Positions 1 to 7,418 of a stretch of DNA of 10,668 nucleotides are shown here, piece by piece. Position numbers and translations under genes: made by a program. Positions within the stretch are counted from its first letter, which is position 1. Every line of letters begins with the position of its first letter. The notes below the pieces were generated by a model, which made no database searches, was not told where the DNA came from, and worked only from the letters and a program-made list of their open reading frames with translations. This DNA is from an uncultured Leucothrix sp. Its GTDB lineage: Bacteria > Pseudomonadota > Gammaproteobacteria > Thiotrichales > Thiotrichaceae. The stretch is from assembly GCA_937923375.1 (NCBI GenBank), contig CALAJG010000011.1, forward strand, positions 1 through 10,668, written 5' to 3'.

Positions 1-775
1 ACTGCAGCAAATGAGAGGCAACGCTATGACGCAGTTTATGAGGGTGCACTCGTTGACTAACGCCCTGCTGCTGTTGCCAGTAATTCACCCGAAGTTGGAT
101 GTTACGGTGGGTAATAGCATTGCCCTGTTTGCTCAAGAACAGGGAGTCCGTTGTAGAGGGACTAGCAACGGATCTAAATGATAACCAATGCTTTAACGCA
201 GCAATGGCTTTACTCCCGACCGGAATTGTTCTGGTTTTATTGCCTTTACCGATGACGGTTATGAGCCCTGCGTTCAGATCTATAGTACTAAGAGTGAGGC
301 TGGCGAGTTCAGCAAGCCTTAGACCGGAACTATAAAATAGTTCGAGTATGGCCTTATCCCGGGCCCCGATAAAATCGTTATCAGGAATATCCAACAGTTG
401 ATCAACCTGTTCAATATCTAAAGTCTGAGGAAGGCGTTTTGATTCACGAGGCGCTCGTATATCAATGGCAGGATTAACGCTGAGTTGCTTATGTTTAATT
501 TGATATCGAAAATAACTTCGCAATGAAGAGAGTTTGCGTTGCAATGATCTTGAGTTAAGGCCATTTCTATGGAGTTTGGCGACCCACTGGCGTACCTGGA
601 ACTCACGGCTCTCATCTAACTTGCATTGCGGGTCTTGGTCGGTTAGCCATCGGGTAAATTGCAGAAGGTCGCGCTGATAGTTTTCAACGGTTAACGCGGA
701 GTAACGGCGTTCAAACTGAAGATAATCAATGAACGCCTGAACAGTTGGGCTTAAGGTATGTGATGCCCCGGACAT
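1..775 (-). CDS. xerC: Tyrosine recombinase XerC (3' end cut by the window edge)
   Basis: Site-specific tyrosine recombinase that, with XerD, resolves chromosome dimers at dif near the terminus. The reading frame runs from an ATG at 775 off the left edge, giving 258 residues of an expected ~300. The N-terminal SAM-like core-binding domain covers about residues 10-95 and the catalytic domain starts near 115. Visible catalytic residues are R153 in SSGLRLAEL, K177 in the GKGNKTR beta-hairpin, and H246 and R249 in HPHKLRHS. The second His and the nucleophilic Tyr lie beyond the edge. The start is supported by GGAG 9 bases upstream, inside the end of the preceding DUF484 gene; the gap between the two genes is 6 bases. 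The order dapF-DUF484-xerC is a known gammaproteobacterial arrangement, which favours XerC over XerD or an integron/phage integrase. Nothing indicates damage; the truncation is only the window border. Confidence 0.95.
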   Translation of the reverse strand, partial: MSGASHTLSPTVQAFIDYLQFERRYSALTVENYQRDLLQFTRWLTDQDPQCKLDESREFQVRQWVAKLHRNGLNSRSLQRKLSSLRSYFRYQIKHKQLSVNPAIDIRAPRESKRLPQTLDIEQVDQLLDIPDNDFIGARDKAILELFYSSGLRLAELASLTLSTIDLNAGLITVIGKGNKTRTIPVGSKAIAALKHWLSFRSVASPSTTDSLFLSKQGNAITHRNIQLRVNYWQQQQGVSQRVHPHKLRHSVASHLLQ

Positions 776-781
776 GATTGT

Positions 782-1480
782 TCACTCCACATGCTTAGAA
801 ATGGCGGTAGCAATCAGTTCGCCTAAATGGCTAATAAATACAGTGCCCATGCCTTTGTGAAAACGCTCGGCATCAATACTGCCCAAAGCAAGTAAGCCAA
901 TGGAGTGGTTACATTGCAACGGTATTAACGCAACGGATTTGATACGTGAACCATTCTCACGAAACAGAAAGTTAAGCTGCTCTTCCGGGCAAGGGCCACA
1001 GACAGGTTTTAGGTCTTTAAAGAGATCATCGAAGGCTTTCATCATCGTATGATTGCTTTTGACGTAGTGCAAACCAGGCATATCTTTGCCTTTGGGTTTA
1101 TCCTGAAACAGCCGGAAAGAAACAAAGTCAGAATTAAAGTCACCGCGTAACACATCCTGACAAGTGCTCAACAGAATATCCAGATCATCGGCGCGGAGCA
1201 ATTCAAGCGTCAGATGCTGCAAACGTTTCATGATTTGCTCATTACTACGAGCGGCTAAAATCAGATTGTCTAATTGATCTTCGAGGTGTTTATTCTTGTT
1301 GCGCAACACAACTGTCTGGCGCTCAAGCAGCGACGTGGCACCGGTAATACCTTGTTGAACTTCGAGAAACTCAAGTAAGTCAGGATGTCTGATCAGAAAG
1401 TCTGGAGTTTGTTTGAGAAACTCCGCAACGCTGAGGTCGTCAATCGCTACGGGCAGCATTGATTCTGCAGTTTTAGTCAT
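782..1480 (-). CDS. DUF484 family protein (GAF-like), between dapF and xerC
   Basis: A 232-residue cytosolic protein of the DUF484 family (YigA in E. coli), whose biochemical role is not established. The N-terminus has the family pattern of a short helix followed by TPDFLIRHPDLLEFLEV (about residues 25-41). A helical, coiled-coil-like stretch follows (about 50-110), including LLERQTVVLRNKNKHLEDQL. The rest (about 110-230) reads as a GAF-like sensor fold, with the end pattern IGLLALGSIDAERF and a C-terminal helix. No transmembrane segment is seen. The ATG at 1480 overlaps the dapF stop by 4 bases (ATGA), so translation is probably coupled to dapF. The stop lies 6 bases before xerC. Conserved location between dapF and xerC supports the family call; any ligand for the GAF-like part is unknown. 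Confidence 0.9.
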   Translation of the reverse strand: MTKTAESMLPVAIDDLSVAEFLKQTPDFLIRHPDLLEFLEVQQGITGATSLLERQTVVLRNKNKHLEDQLDNLILAARSNEQIMKRLQHLTLELLRADDLDILLSTCQDVLRGDFNSDFVSFRLFQDKPKGKDMPGLHYVKSNHTMMKAFDDLFKDLKPVCGPCPEEQLNFLFRENGSRIKSVALIPLQCNHSIGLLALGSIDAERFHKGMGTVFISHLGELIATAISKHVE

Positions 1481-2307
1481 ACAGTTATGGTTCCGTGGTA
1501 AACGGTTGTGGCAGGGCCCGTCATTTTTACAACACTATTCTCCCCTGCCCAGTTAATCTGGAGATTGCCTGCTGGGAGTATAACAGTAACGGTATCATCT
1601 AATAAGCCCTGAATATGGCCAGCGACGATTGCGGCGCATGCACCCGAACCACAGGCCATGGTTTCCCCAACACCTCGCTCATAAACGCGTAATCGGATGG
1701 TTTCACGGTCTATAATCTGCATAAAGCCGACGTTAACCTGATTTGGGAAGGTGTCATCTTTCTGCCAAGCGGTCCCGATTCCTTCAACATCAGCAGTATC
1801 AATATCATCAACGGTTATCACGGCGTGAGGGTTGCCCATTGAAACAGCACTAAATGTTAAATGCTTGCCAGCAATTGTGTGTTCATAGCGCGTTTGCTGT
1901 GTTGTAGCGTTGAATGGAATCTCAGCGGGTGCTAATACGGGTTGCCCCATATCGACGGTAACCTGACCATCAGGTTCAAGCTTCAATACAATGCGCCCCC
2001 CAGCCGTTAACACGGGTATTTCTTGTTGTGTGCTTAAGCCTTTATCGGTGACAAAGCGTGCAAAACAGCGCGCACCATTTCCACATTGCTCAACTTCTGT
2101 GCCATCACAATTAAAGATGCGATACCGAAAGTCGCAATCAGGAGTAGGAGAAACTTCAACCATGAGTAATTGGTCAAAGCCAATGCCGAGATGACGGTCT
2201 GACAGTTGCTGAATTACTTGCGCGTTGAGTGTTATGGGCTCTGAGGTTGCGTCAATAACCATAAAGTCGTTACCCAGACCGTGCATTTTAGTAAAGTGTA
2301 ATTGCAT
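1477..2307 (-). CDS. dapF: Diaminopimelate epimerase
   Basis: Converts LL-diaminopimelate to meso-diaminopimelate, the precursor of lysine and of the peptidoglycan cross-link residue; cofactor-free and cytosolic. Both active-site cysteines are present: C75 in EQCGNGAR and C219 in ETMACGSGAC. Other family signatures are KMHGLGNDF at residues 7-15 and the MGNPHAV stretch near 158. I chose the ATG at 2307 (276 residues) because DapF proteins normally begin just before KMHGLGNDF and E. coli DapF is 274 residues. An in-frame ATG at 2343 would add 12 residues with no family counterpart. Neither start has a convincing Shine-Dalgarno sequence. The gene leads the dapF-DUF484-xerC operon. No lysA or small lipoprotein gene lies upstream, unlike in many relatives; a TusA-family gene diverges instead. 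Confidence 0.95.
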   Translation of the reverse strand: MQLHFTKMHGLGNDFMVIDATSEPITLNAQVIQQLSDRHLGIGFDQLLMVEVSPTPDCDFRYRIFNCDGTEVEQCGNGARCFARFVTDKGLSTQQEIPVLTAGGRIVLKLEPDGQVTVDMGQPVLAPAEIPFNATTQQTRYEHTIAGKHLTFSAVSMGNPHAVITVDDIDTADVEGIGTAWQKDDTFPNQVNVGFMQIIDRETIRLRVYERGVGETMACGSGACAAIVAGHIQGLLDDTVTVILPAGNLQINWAGENSVVKMTGPATTVYHGTITV

Positions 2308-2318
2308 ATGGTAATTGT

Positions 2319-2348
2319 GTAATAGAATATGAGCTGTAAGCATATCAA
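2319..2348 (-). promoter_or_regulatory. Candidate sigma-70 promoter for the dapF operon
   Basis: On the minus strand, TTGATA (2348-2343; 5 of 6 matches to the -35 consensus) and TATTAC (2324-2319; 4 of 6 to the -10) are 18 bases apart. Transcription would begin near 2312, only about 5 bases before the ATG at 2307. That would fit the lack of a Shine-Dalgarno sequence there. Found by eye; AT-rich DNA yields such matches by chance. Confidence 0.3.
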
Positions 2349-2358
2349 TTGTTAGATA

Positions 2359-2386
2359 TGGACACTACCCATGACAGCAATAGACT
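2359..2386 (+). promoter_or_regulatory. Candidate sigma-70 promoter for the TusA-family gene
   Basis: TGGACA at 2359-2364 (5 of 6 to the -35 consensus) is followed after 16 bases by TAGACT at 2381-2386 (4 of 6 to the -10). A start near 2393 would give a leader of about 60 bases that contains the inverted repeat at 2404-2430. Weak, sequence-only call. Confidence 0.3.
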
Positions 2387-2403
2387 AGCTTAGCGGTTTT
2401 AAA

Positions 2404-2430
2404 GCTGATATCGTGATTCCAAATATCAGC
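2404..2430. repeat. Perfect 8-bp inverted repeat upstream of the TusA-family gene
   Basis: GCTGATAT (2404-2411) and ATATCAGC (2423-2430) are exact reverse complements separated by 11 bases. The repeat ends 25 bases before the start codon at 2456 and 15 bases before the GGAG ribosome site. There is no T-tract, so it is not an intrinsic terminator. It could be a dimeric operator or a hairpin in the mRNA leader; the sequence does not decide between these. Confidence 0.5.
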
Positions 2431-2455
2431 AGTGTCTAATATAGTGGAGATGAAA

Positions 2456-2686
2456 ATGAGTGAGTTTAATACGGAGTTGGATGCATCAGGCTTAAATTGT
2501 CCGCTACCGATTTTGCGTTGTAAAAAAGCAATGAATGGAATGGAAACTGGCGAAATAATCAAAGTGATTGCGACAGACCCTGGCGCGGTAAAAGACTTTG
2601 AAGCGTATTGTAAACAAACAGGTCACGAGTTGCTGAGTAGTGGAGAAGAAGCAGGGAAATTTGTATTTGCGATAAAGAAGAATTAA
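2456..2686 (+). CDS. TusA/SirA-family sulfur carrier protein
   Basis: Small (76-residue) cytosolic sulfur-transfer protein of the TusA/SirA/YedF family. These carry a persulfide on the Cys of the CPxP motif and pass it to thiolation or other sulfur pathways. The N-terminus reads LDASGLNCPLPILRCKKA, the classic signature: the active cysteine is C15 followed by PLP, with another cysteine at C22. The remainder (ending FVFAIKKN) fits the two-layer alpha/beta fold, and length matches TusA (81 in E. coli) and YeeD (75). The ATG at 2456 is preferred over an upstream in-frame GTG at 2432 because GGAG (2446-2449) sits 6 bases before it and the longer form adds nonconserved residues. The gene has its own terminator and diverges from dapF. 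Whether it is true TusA (tRNA 2-thiouridine) or a paralogue cannot be decided here. Confidence 0.9.
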   Translation: MSEFNTELDASGLNCPLPILRCKKAMNGMETGEIIKVIATDPGAVKDFEAYCKQTGHELLSSGEEAGKFVFAIKKN

Positions 2687-2707
2687 GCTCCGACTAGAAA
2701 TTCTTTT

Positions 2708-2732
2708 AAAGGCACCGTTGGGTGCCTTTTTT
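2708..2732 (+). terminator. Intrinsic terminator after the TusA-family gene
   Basis: GGCACC (2711-2716), loop GTTG, and GGTGCC (2721-2726) form a perfect stem that can extend through three A-T pairs, followed by six T (2727-2732). It lies 22 bases after the TusA-family stop and 21 bases before the ubiD start, so ubiD either depends on read-through or has a promoter I could not identify. Confidence 0.9.
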
Positions 2733-2753
2733 ATGTAAGCATGACAAGGCAGT

Positions 2754-4223
2754 ATGAAATATAAAGACCTGAGAGACTTTATTGAGCAACTCGAAGTAAT
2801 CGGCGAGCTTAAACGCATTGACAAGGAAGTTGACCCTTATTTGGAAATGACGGAGATTTCAGATCGGGTATTACAATCTGGCGGCCCTGCTCTACTATTT
2901 GAAAATCCTAAGGGTTATCAAACACCCGTCTTAACTAACCTATTTGGAACGACAAAGCGTGTTGCGATGGGGATGGGTGAAGATAATGTGGAGGCACTGC
3001 GCGGCGTTGGTCAGCTATTGGCTATGTTAAAAGAGCCAGAACCACCTAAGGGCTTTCGGGACGCACTTAATCTAATCCCAAAATATCGCAAGGTGCTGGA
3101 CATGGCACCTAAAAAAATAAAAAAACCAGCCTGTCAGGAAGTCATAATAGAAGGTGAACAGGTTGACCTGAATAAAATTCCGATTCAGCATTGCTGGCCT
3201 GGTGACGTAGCGCCATTGATTACCTGGGGCTTGGTGATAACCAAAGGCCCTCATAAAAAACGCCAAAACCTTGGTATTTATCGTCAACAAGTTATTGGGC
3301 GAAATCGCCTGATCATGCGGTGGCTGTCGCACCGTGGCGGCGCTTTGGACTTTAGAGAGTGGCAGCAACAGCATCCTGGTGAACCCTTTCCAATAAGTGT
3401 TGCGCTCGGGGCGGATCCTGCGACCATTCTTGGTGCAGTGACTCCAGTACCTGATACCCTGTCAGAGTATGCATTCGCGGGATTACTGCGTGGTTCGCGC
3501 ACGGAGCTCGCTCAGTGTATAGGTAATGAGTTGCAAGTACCTGCAACTGCGGAATTTGTTTTAGAAGGATATATCTATCCCGACGATATGGCGGCTGAGG
3601 GGCCATTTGGTGATCATACCGGTTACTACAATGAGGTCGATACCTTCCCTGTATTTACTGTTGAGCGAATTACCCACAGAAACCAACCGATCTATCACAG
3701 TACTTATACCGGCCGACCGCCTGATGAGCCAGCAATACTTGGGGTTGCGTTAAATGAAGTTTTCGTACCTATTCTGCAAAAGCAGTTTCCTGAAATTACG
3801 GACTTTTATTTGCCTCCCGAAGGCTGTTCTTACCGAATGGCCGTGGTTAGTATGAAAAAACAATATCCAGGTCATGCCAAGCGCGTGATGATGGGCGTTT
3901 GGTCTTTTCTGCGGCAGTTTATGTACACTAAGTTTGTAATTGTAGTCGATGATGATATTGACGCACGTGATTGGAAAGATGTGATTTGGGCGATGACTAC
4001 CCGAATGGATCCGTCTCGTGATACACTGCTGGTCGAAAACACCCCGATAGACTATTTAGATTTTGCGTCACCCGTGTCTGGCTTAGGCTCAAAAATGGGA
4101 ATGGATGCCACAAATAAATGGGAAGGGGAAACGACGCGCGAATGGGGTGAGCCTATCGTGATGAAAGCTGACGTTAAGGCCTATGTTGATAGTATATGGT
4201 CGGAGCTTGGTATAAATGAATAA
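2754..4223 (+). CDS. ubiD: 4-hydroxy-3-polyprenylbenzoate decarboxylase UbiD
   Basis: Decarboxylates 4-hydroxy-3-polyprenylbenzoate to 2-polyprenylphenol in ubiquinone biosynthesis, using the prenylated FMN cofactor made by UbiX (not in this window). The 489-residue length and the start MKYKDLRDFIEQLE match the long bacterial UbiD form. Cofactor and metal residues are where the family has them: N172 and IYR 175-177 in RQNLGIYRQQ, RWL 189-191, RG 194-195, E238, and D287 in EGPFGDHTGYY as the proposed proton donor. Further family blocks are YTGRPPDEPAILG near 318 and VVDDDIDARDWKDVIWA in the C-terminal part. AAGG at 2746-2749 is a ribosome site 4 bases before the ATG. UbiD-fold aromatic-acid decarboxylases such as phenylacrylate decarboxylases are alternatives, but overall similarity favours the quinone enzyme. 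Confidence 0.95.
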   Translation: MKYKDLRDFIEQLEVIGELKRIDKEVDPYLEMTEISDRVLQSGGPALLFENPKGYQTPVLTNLFGTTKRVAMGMGEDNVEALRGVGQLLAMLKEPEPPKGFRDALNLIPKYRKVLDMAPKKIKKPACQEVIIEGEQVDLNKIPIQHCWPGDVAPLITWGLVITKGPHKKRQNLGIYRQQVIGRNRLIMRWLSHRGGALDFREWQQQHPGEPFPISVALGADPATILGAVTPVPDTLSEYAFAGLLRGSRTELAQCIGNELQVPATAEFVLEGYIYPDDMAAEGPFGDHTGYYNEVDTFPVFTVERITHRNQPIYHSTYTGRPPDEPAILGVALNEVFVPILQKQFPEITDFYLPPEGCSYRMAVVSMKKQYPGHAKRVMMGVWSFLRQFMYTKFVIVVDDDIDARDWKDVIWAMTTRMDPSRDTLLVENTPIDYLDFASPVSGLGSKMGMDATNKWEGETTREWGEPIVMKADVKAYVDSIWSELGINE

Positions 4224-4237
4224 GAATGATGTATACT
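4207..4237 (+). promoter_or_regulatory. Candidate promoter for dacB and the genes behind it
   Basis: TATACT at 4232-4237 is a good -10 (5 of 6), with TTGGTA at 4207-4212 as a weak -35 at a long 19-base spacing, overlapping the end of ubiD. A start near 4244 would give a leader of about 35 bases. No terminator separates ubiD from dacB, so read-through is also possible. Confidence 0.3.
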
Positions 4238-4278
4238 AAATAATAATAAAAATAATTCCCCGGACAAGGTGTTACTCA

Positions 4279-5739
4279 ATGAAAATAAGGGCTATTCTCA
4301 AATCACTATGTTTAGCATTAGTGATAATAATTCCAACGAATCAGGCGATTGCAGCGCAGCCTATATATCCTAACTTACCCCATGAAATACAACAGCTACT
4401 GCGTTCTAAAGGTATGTCTCCCTGGGGAATGAGCGCTTACGTCCAGGCTATTGGCTCGCCTCGCCCACTTATCTCACATAATGCACAAATCGCTCGTAAC
4501 CCTGCTTCAGTAATGAAGTTATTAACTGCTTATGTGGCCTTGGGTGTACTTGGAGCCGACTATCGTTGGCCGATTGAGATCTCCACTAATGGCCATATTC
4601 AGGGGGGCGTTTTATCTGGAAATGTCTACATTAAAGGCTATGGAGCACCAGATTTTGATACCGCAGGTTTACGTGAAATGCTGCGTCAACTCAGGCACAA
4701 AGGTATCCATACTATTCAGGGACGGTTGATTTTTGACGATACTTACTTCAATGGCCCAAAGATTGATCCGGGCGCTTTTGATGGCAAGCCTTACAGCTCT
4801 TATAACGCTCAGCCAGATGCCTTAATGTTTAATGAGCGTCGTTCGACATTTTCAGCAAGACGAAAAGGTAATAAAATTACGGTATCTACTACTACACCGG
4901 CTCATAATTTACGCTTGGTTAATAGAATCAAGCATGCCAAGCGCAGCTGTAAAGTCAGAACCAGTGTAAAGCGTGGCTATGGTGATAAGGTGACGATTAC
5001 TTTCTCCGGTTATTTGGCAAGACGTTGTCGGCCACGCGGCTTCACCATGGCGGTAACCGATCCAGCCAATACAATGTATGCCGCTATCCAGAAGATCTGG
5101 AGGCAGGAAATGAAAGGTAATATTAATACCCAGTTTATGGTGGGAGCGACGCCCCCTGATGCCCGGCCCGTTCACGTACATTATTCAAAATCGCTGGCAG
5201 AAATGCTGCCAATCGTGGTAAAAGATAGTAATAATGTGATGGCAAGACAGTTGATGCGATCGATTGGTGCAAAGCGTTTTGGGGCTCCGGGAACGCCTAA
5301 GAAAGGTGCTGAAGCTATTGATGATTACTTGCGTCGTCAGGGTTTAGATTTTCCTGAATTACGTATCGAAAATGGTTCTGGATTGAGTCGTTATGCACGC
5401 ATTAGCACAGAGAATATTTCGCATCTTTTGACCAAAGCTTTTCATAGCCCTCAGCGCCATGTGCTGATGCAATCAATGGCAATCGCTGGTGTTGATGGAA
5501 CGATGAAAAGCCGCTTGAGAAAATCTGCAGTACGGGGTCGCGGTTTCTTTAAAACCGGTTCGCTAAGAGATGTTCGCGGAATCGCTGGTTATGTTAACGC
5601 AGCAGATGGACGAACCTACGTCGTATCGATTTTACATAATGATCCGCGCGCAAGAAGTCGTGGCCGAAAAATCCATGATGATTTCATTGAGTGGGTCTTT
5701 TGGGGTAAAAATGGACAGCAGATTGCTCGTAGTTATTAA
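4279..5739 (+). CDS. dacB: D-alanyl-D-alanine carboxypeptidase/endopeptidase (PBP4, peptidase family S13)
   Basis: Periplasmic penicillin-binding protein that removes the terminal D-Ala from stem peptides and cleaves D-Ala-meso-Dap cross-links during peptidoglycan remodelling. The 486-residue protein starts with a signal peptide (basic start, hydrophobic LCLALVIIIP, likely cleavage after AIA near residue 25). The three serine-acylase motifs are complete: S77-V-M-K80 in NPASVMKL, S317-N-N in KDSNNVMARQ, and K425-T-G in FFKTGSLRDV. The long interval between the first two motifs is the inserted domain typical of S13 enzymes (E. coli PBP4 is 477 residues). C224 and C250 in this interval could form a disulfide. 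AAGG at 4266-4269 lies 9 bases before the ATG. The channel-subunit gene starts 55 bases downstream with no terminator between, so co-transcription is likely. Confidence 0.95.
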   Translation: MKIRAILKSLCLALVIIIPTNQAIAAQPIYPNLPHEIQQLLRSKGMSPWGMSAYVQAIGSPRPLISHNAQIARNPASVMKLLTAYVALGVLGADYRWPIEISTNGHIQGGVLSGNVYIKGYGAPDFDTAGLREMLRQLRHKGIHTIQGRLIFDDTYFNGPKIDPGAFDGKPYSSYNAQPDALMFNERRSTFSARRKGNKITVSTTTPAHNLRLVNRIKHAKRSCKVRTSVKRGYGDKVTITFSGYLARRCRPRGFTMAVTDPANTMYAAIQKIWRQEMKGNINTQFMVGATPPDARPVHVHYSKSLAEMLPIVVKDSNNVMARQLMRSIGAKRFGAPGTPKKGAEAIDDYLRRQGLDFPELRIENGSGLSRYARISTENISHLLTKAFHSPQRHVLMQSMAIAGVDGTMKSRLRKSAVRGRGFFKTGSLRDVRGIAGYVNAADGRTYVVSILHNDPRARSRGRKIHDDFIEWVFWGKNGQQIARSY

Positions 5740-5794
5740 AAACTGATTGATCCTGAATAAAATTGAAAACAATAACGGTGAGAGAAACTACAAC

Positions 5795-6814
5795 GTGACA
5801 GAAGAAACGGTATCCAGAGGCCAGCCCACAGCGGTTGCCATCTCAAGACAATATCCAGTGGAGCAGGCCTTTTTTCAGCCTCTACTGCTGGGTGCAATTC
5901 TGGTGATGATTCCCGCGCTGTTAATCCATTTTTTTCTGGATGTTCAGAGCATGCACCGCCTGATGAAAATCTTGTTTGGTAACTGGATTTCACCTTTAAT
6001 ATTGTGGTTCTTTGTTGCTAGTTTGATGCATCTTTGGATGAAGCGCGGCCGACTGAATCGCGAGCAACAGCAAACTGAGGTAGTCGCAAAAAGTGCCCTG
6101 CCAGTGGTGTTAAGTGAGACAGTTGCAAGCGCTGAAGGCAGTGGTATATGGGCTGGCTTACAGCAAAAGCTATCCAGTTCTCAGGTATCTAACGATAATC
6201 TATTGTTGACTAGGCTACGGCTGTTTCTGGCTCAGTCCCATCACACCGGAGAGGTAGACGAAGCCTTTGGGATTACCGAACGTGAATATATGCGTGGTTC
6301 TTTTGCGTTATCACGCTTCATGGTTTGGGCTATTCCTATCCTTGGGTTTATCGGAACTGTGTGGGGTATTAGTAATGGTATTGCTCACTTTTCAGATGCA
6401 ATGACAGCGACTAATTCTGTAACTGATGTTTCATCGATGTTGAAAGATAACTTACCTCTGGTTACCAATTCATTGGCAACCGCATTTGATACTACCCTGC
6501 TTGCGTTGCTGCTAAGTGTCCCACTGATGATGACAATGATTTCTTTGGAAAAGCGTGAAGAAGCTTACCTAATACAATTAGATCAGCAGTGGTTCCATGA
6601 AATAAAGCCTCGCTTAGAACAGGAGGTGGGTGGCTTAACCGTAGCAACTGCTGTCGTTGGAGATAGCAGTCATAGTATGGCGCCGGTACAGTCAGTGGCC
6701 AATGAAATTAAAATGCTGAGCACTCAGGTGGGTGCTTTGCAGGAAACCATGGAAGACTTGTACGAAATGATTTTCGAATCGCGCTTGAGCGATTTCAAAA
6801 AGCATGGCCAGTAG
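5795..6814 (+). CDS. MotA/TolQ/ExbB-family proton channel subunit (A component of a three-gene motor cassette)
   Basis: Predicted inner-membrane channel subunit that would form the stator ring converting ion flow into motion of its B partners. Starting from GTG 5795 (339 residues), hydrophobic spans lie at about 30-48, 64-81, 174-197 and 227-252. The last two have family signatures: GFIGTVWGISNGI closely resembles TolQ/ExbB, and SLATAFDTTLLALLLS matches the last-helix Thr-rich pattern. A soluble loop (about 82-173) separates spans 2 and 3, and the C-terminus (about 298-330) looks like a coiled coil. GTG 5795 is chosen because a purine-rich GGTGAGAG (5777-5784) precedes it; an in-frame TTG at 5747 would add 16 polar residues. 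The next gene overlaps by 11 bases. It is not assignable to TolQ, ExbB, MotA or ZorA by sequence alone: no TonB, TolA, TolB, flagellar or Zorya genes are near. Confidence 0.85.
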   Translation: MTEETVSRGQPTAVAISRQYPVEQAFFQPLLLGAILVMIPALLIHFFLDVQSMHRLMKILFGNWISPLILWFFVASLMHLWMKRGRLNREQQQTEVVAKSALPVVLSETVASAEGSGIWAGLQQKLSSSQVSNDNLLLTRLRLFLAQSHHTGEVDEAFGITEREYMRGSFALSRFMVWAIPILGFIGTVWGISNGIAHFSDAMTATNSVTDVSSMLKDNLPLVTNSLATAFDTTLLALLLSVPLMMTMISLEKREEAYLIQLDQQWFHEIKPRLEQEVGGLTVATAVVGDSSHSMAPVQSVANEIKMLSTQVGALQETMEDLYEMIFESRLSDFKKHGQ

Positions 6815-7418
6815 AGCGGCACGCTACGCTCGTTACCTGCCGCAGGAGAAATTGGAAATAAGCTTGTTTCCGTTCCTGAGTATTTTTCTGTGCGTAATGG
6901 GCGTGCTTTCATTTATCAATATTCTGAGCAGTGTTTCTACTCCTCAGAAGATTGAACTCACCATGGAGTTAGAGCAAGGTTATAAAGTTGCGTTTCAGGT
7001 TTTCACTATGCCTGATGGCGTGATCAGCGTTCCCCCTATCAATCGTTTGTTAGAGCTGCAGCAGGTGGTTGACGATAAGTCTCGCGCGTTATTGGCTATG
7101 TTTATCCTGCGGCGGCAGCAGGTGATAGATCAGGTAAAATACTCACAAGCTAACCCGACTCTCGCCGCTCGTCCGCCAAATGTAGAGGATATAAGTCTCT
7201 GGTTGTACGAGATGAGGCAAATCAACGAAATGGCACTTCGGGTGAATTTTCTCTATGAAGAATTCATGCTGTTTGGTATTTATCCTAATGGCGGAGAAGC
7301 CTATCAAAAGGTTCGTGATGTTATGAGTCGCTCTCCGGATGCCCGAAGCATCAGTGTTGGGCTTGAGCCATTAGATTCGAATTGGTCACTGAGTTTGCAT
7401 AATCAGGGGGCAAAATGA
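6804..7418 (+). CDS. ExbD/TolR-like single-span protein lacking the membrane aspartate (B' component)
   Basis: A 204-residue protein with a short basic cytosolic start, one membrane span (about residues 19-42, containing LFPFLSIFLCVMGVL) and a periplasmic remainder. This is the layout of ExbD, TolR and MotB-type B subunits. When the P-x-x-D entry motif of ExbD/TolR (PLID in ExbD) is laid over FPFLS, the protonatable Asp corresponds to S26, and the span has no acidic residue. The periplasmic part has helical segments (about 80-155) rich in Arg, Glu and Gln and no recognisable OmpA-like peptidoglycan-binding domain. The gene overlaps the channel gene by 11 bases and the next gene by 4, so the three are almost certainly translated together. 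The B-subunit call rests on topology and context; no standard family name is claimed. Confidence 0.7.
   Translation: MASRAARYARYLPQEKLEISLFPFLSIFLCVMGVLSFINILSSVSTPQKIELTMELEQGYKVAFQVFTMPDGVISVPPINRLLELQQVVDDKSRALLAMFILRRQQVIDQVKYSQANPTLAARPPNVEDISLWLYEMRQINEMALRVNFLYEEFMLFGIYPNGGEAYQKVRDVMSRSPDARSISVGLEPLDSNWSLSLHNQGAK

Noticed and set aside
99..335. Plus-strand open frame of 78 codons at the left edge
   Set aside because: It is antisense to xerC, which has clear catalytic motifs; the translated product has no recognisable pattern.
1..775. Phage or integron integrase marking a mobile element
   Set aside because: Gene order dapF-DUF484-xerC and the XerC-type motifs show the housekeeping recombinase; no attachment site, tRNA or mobile genes are nearby.
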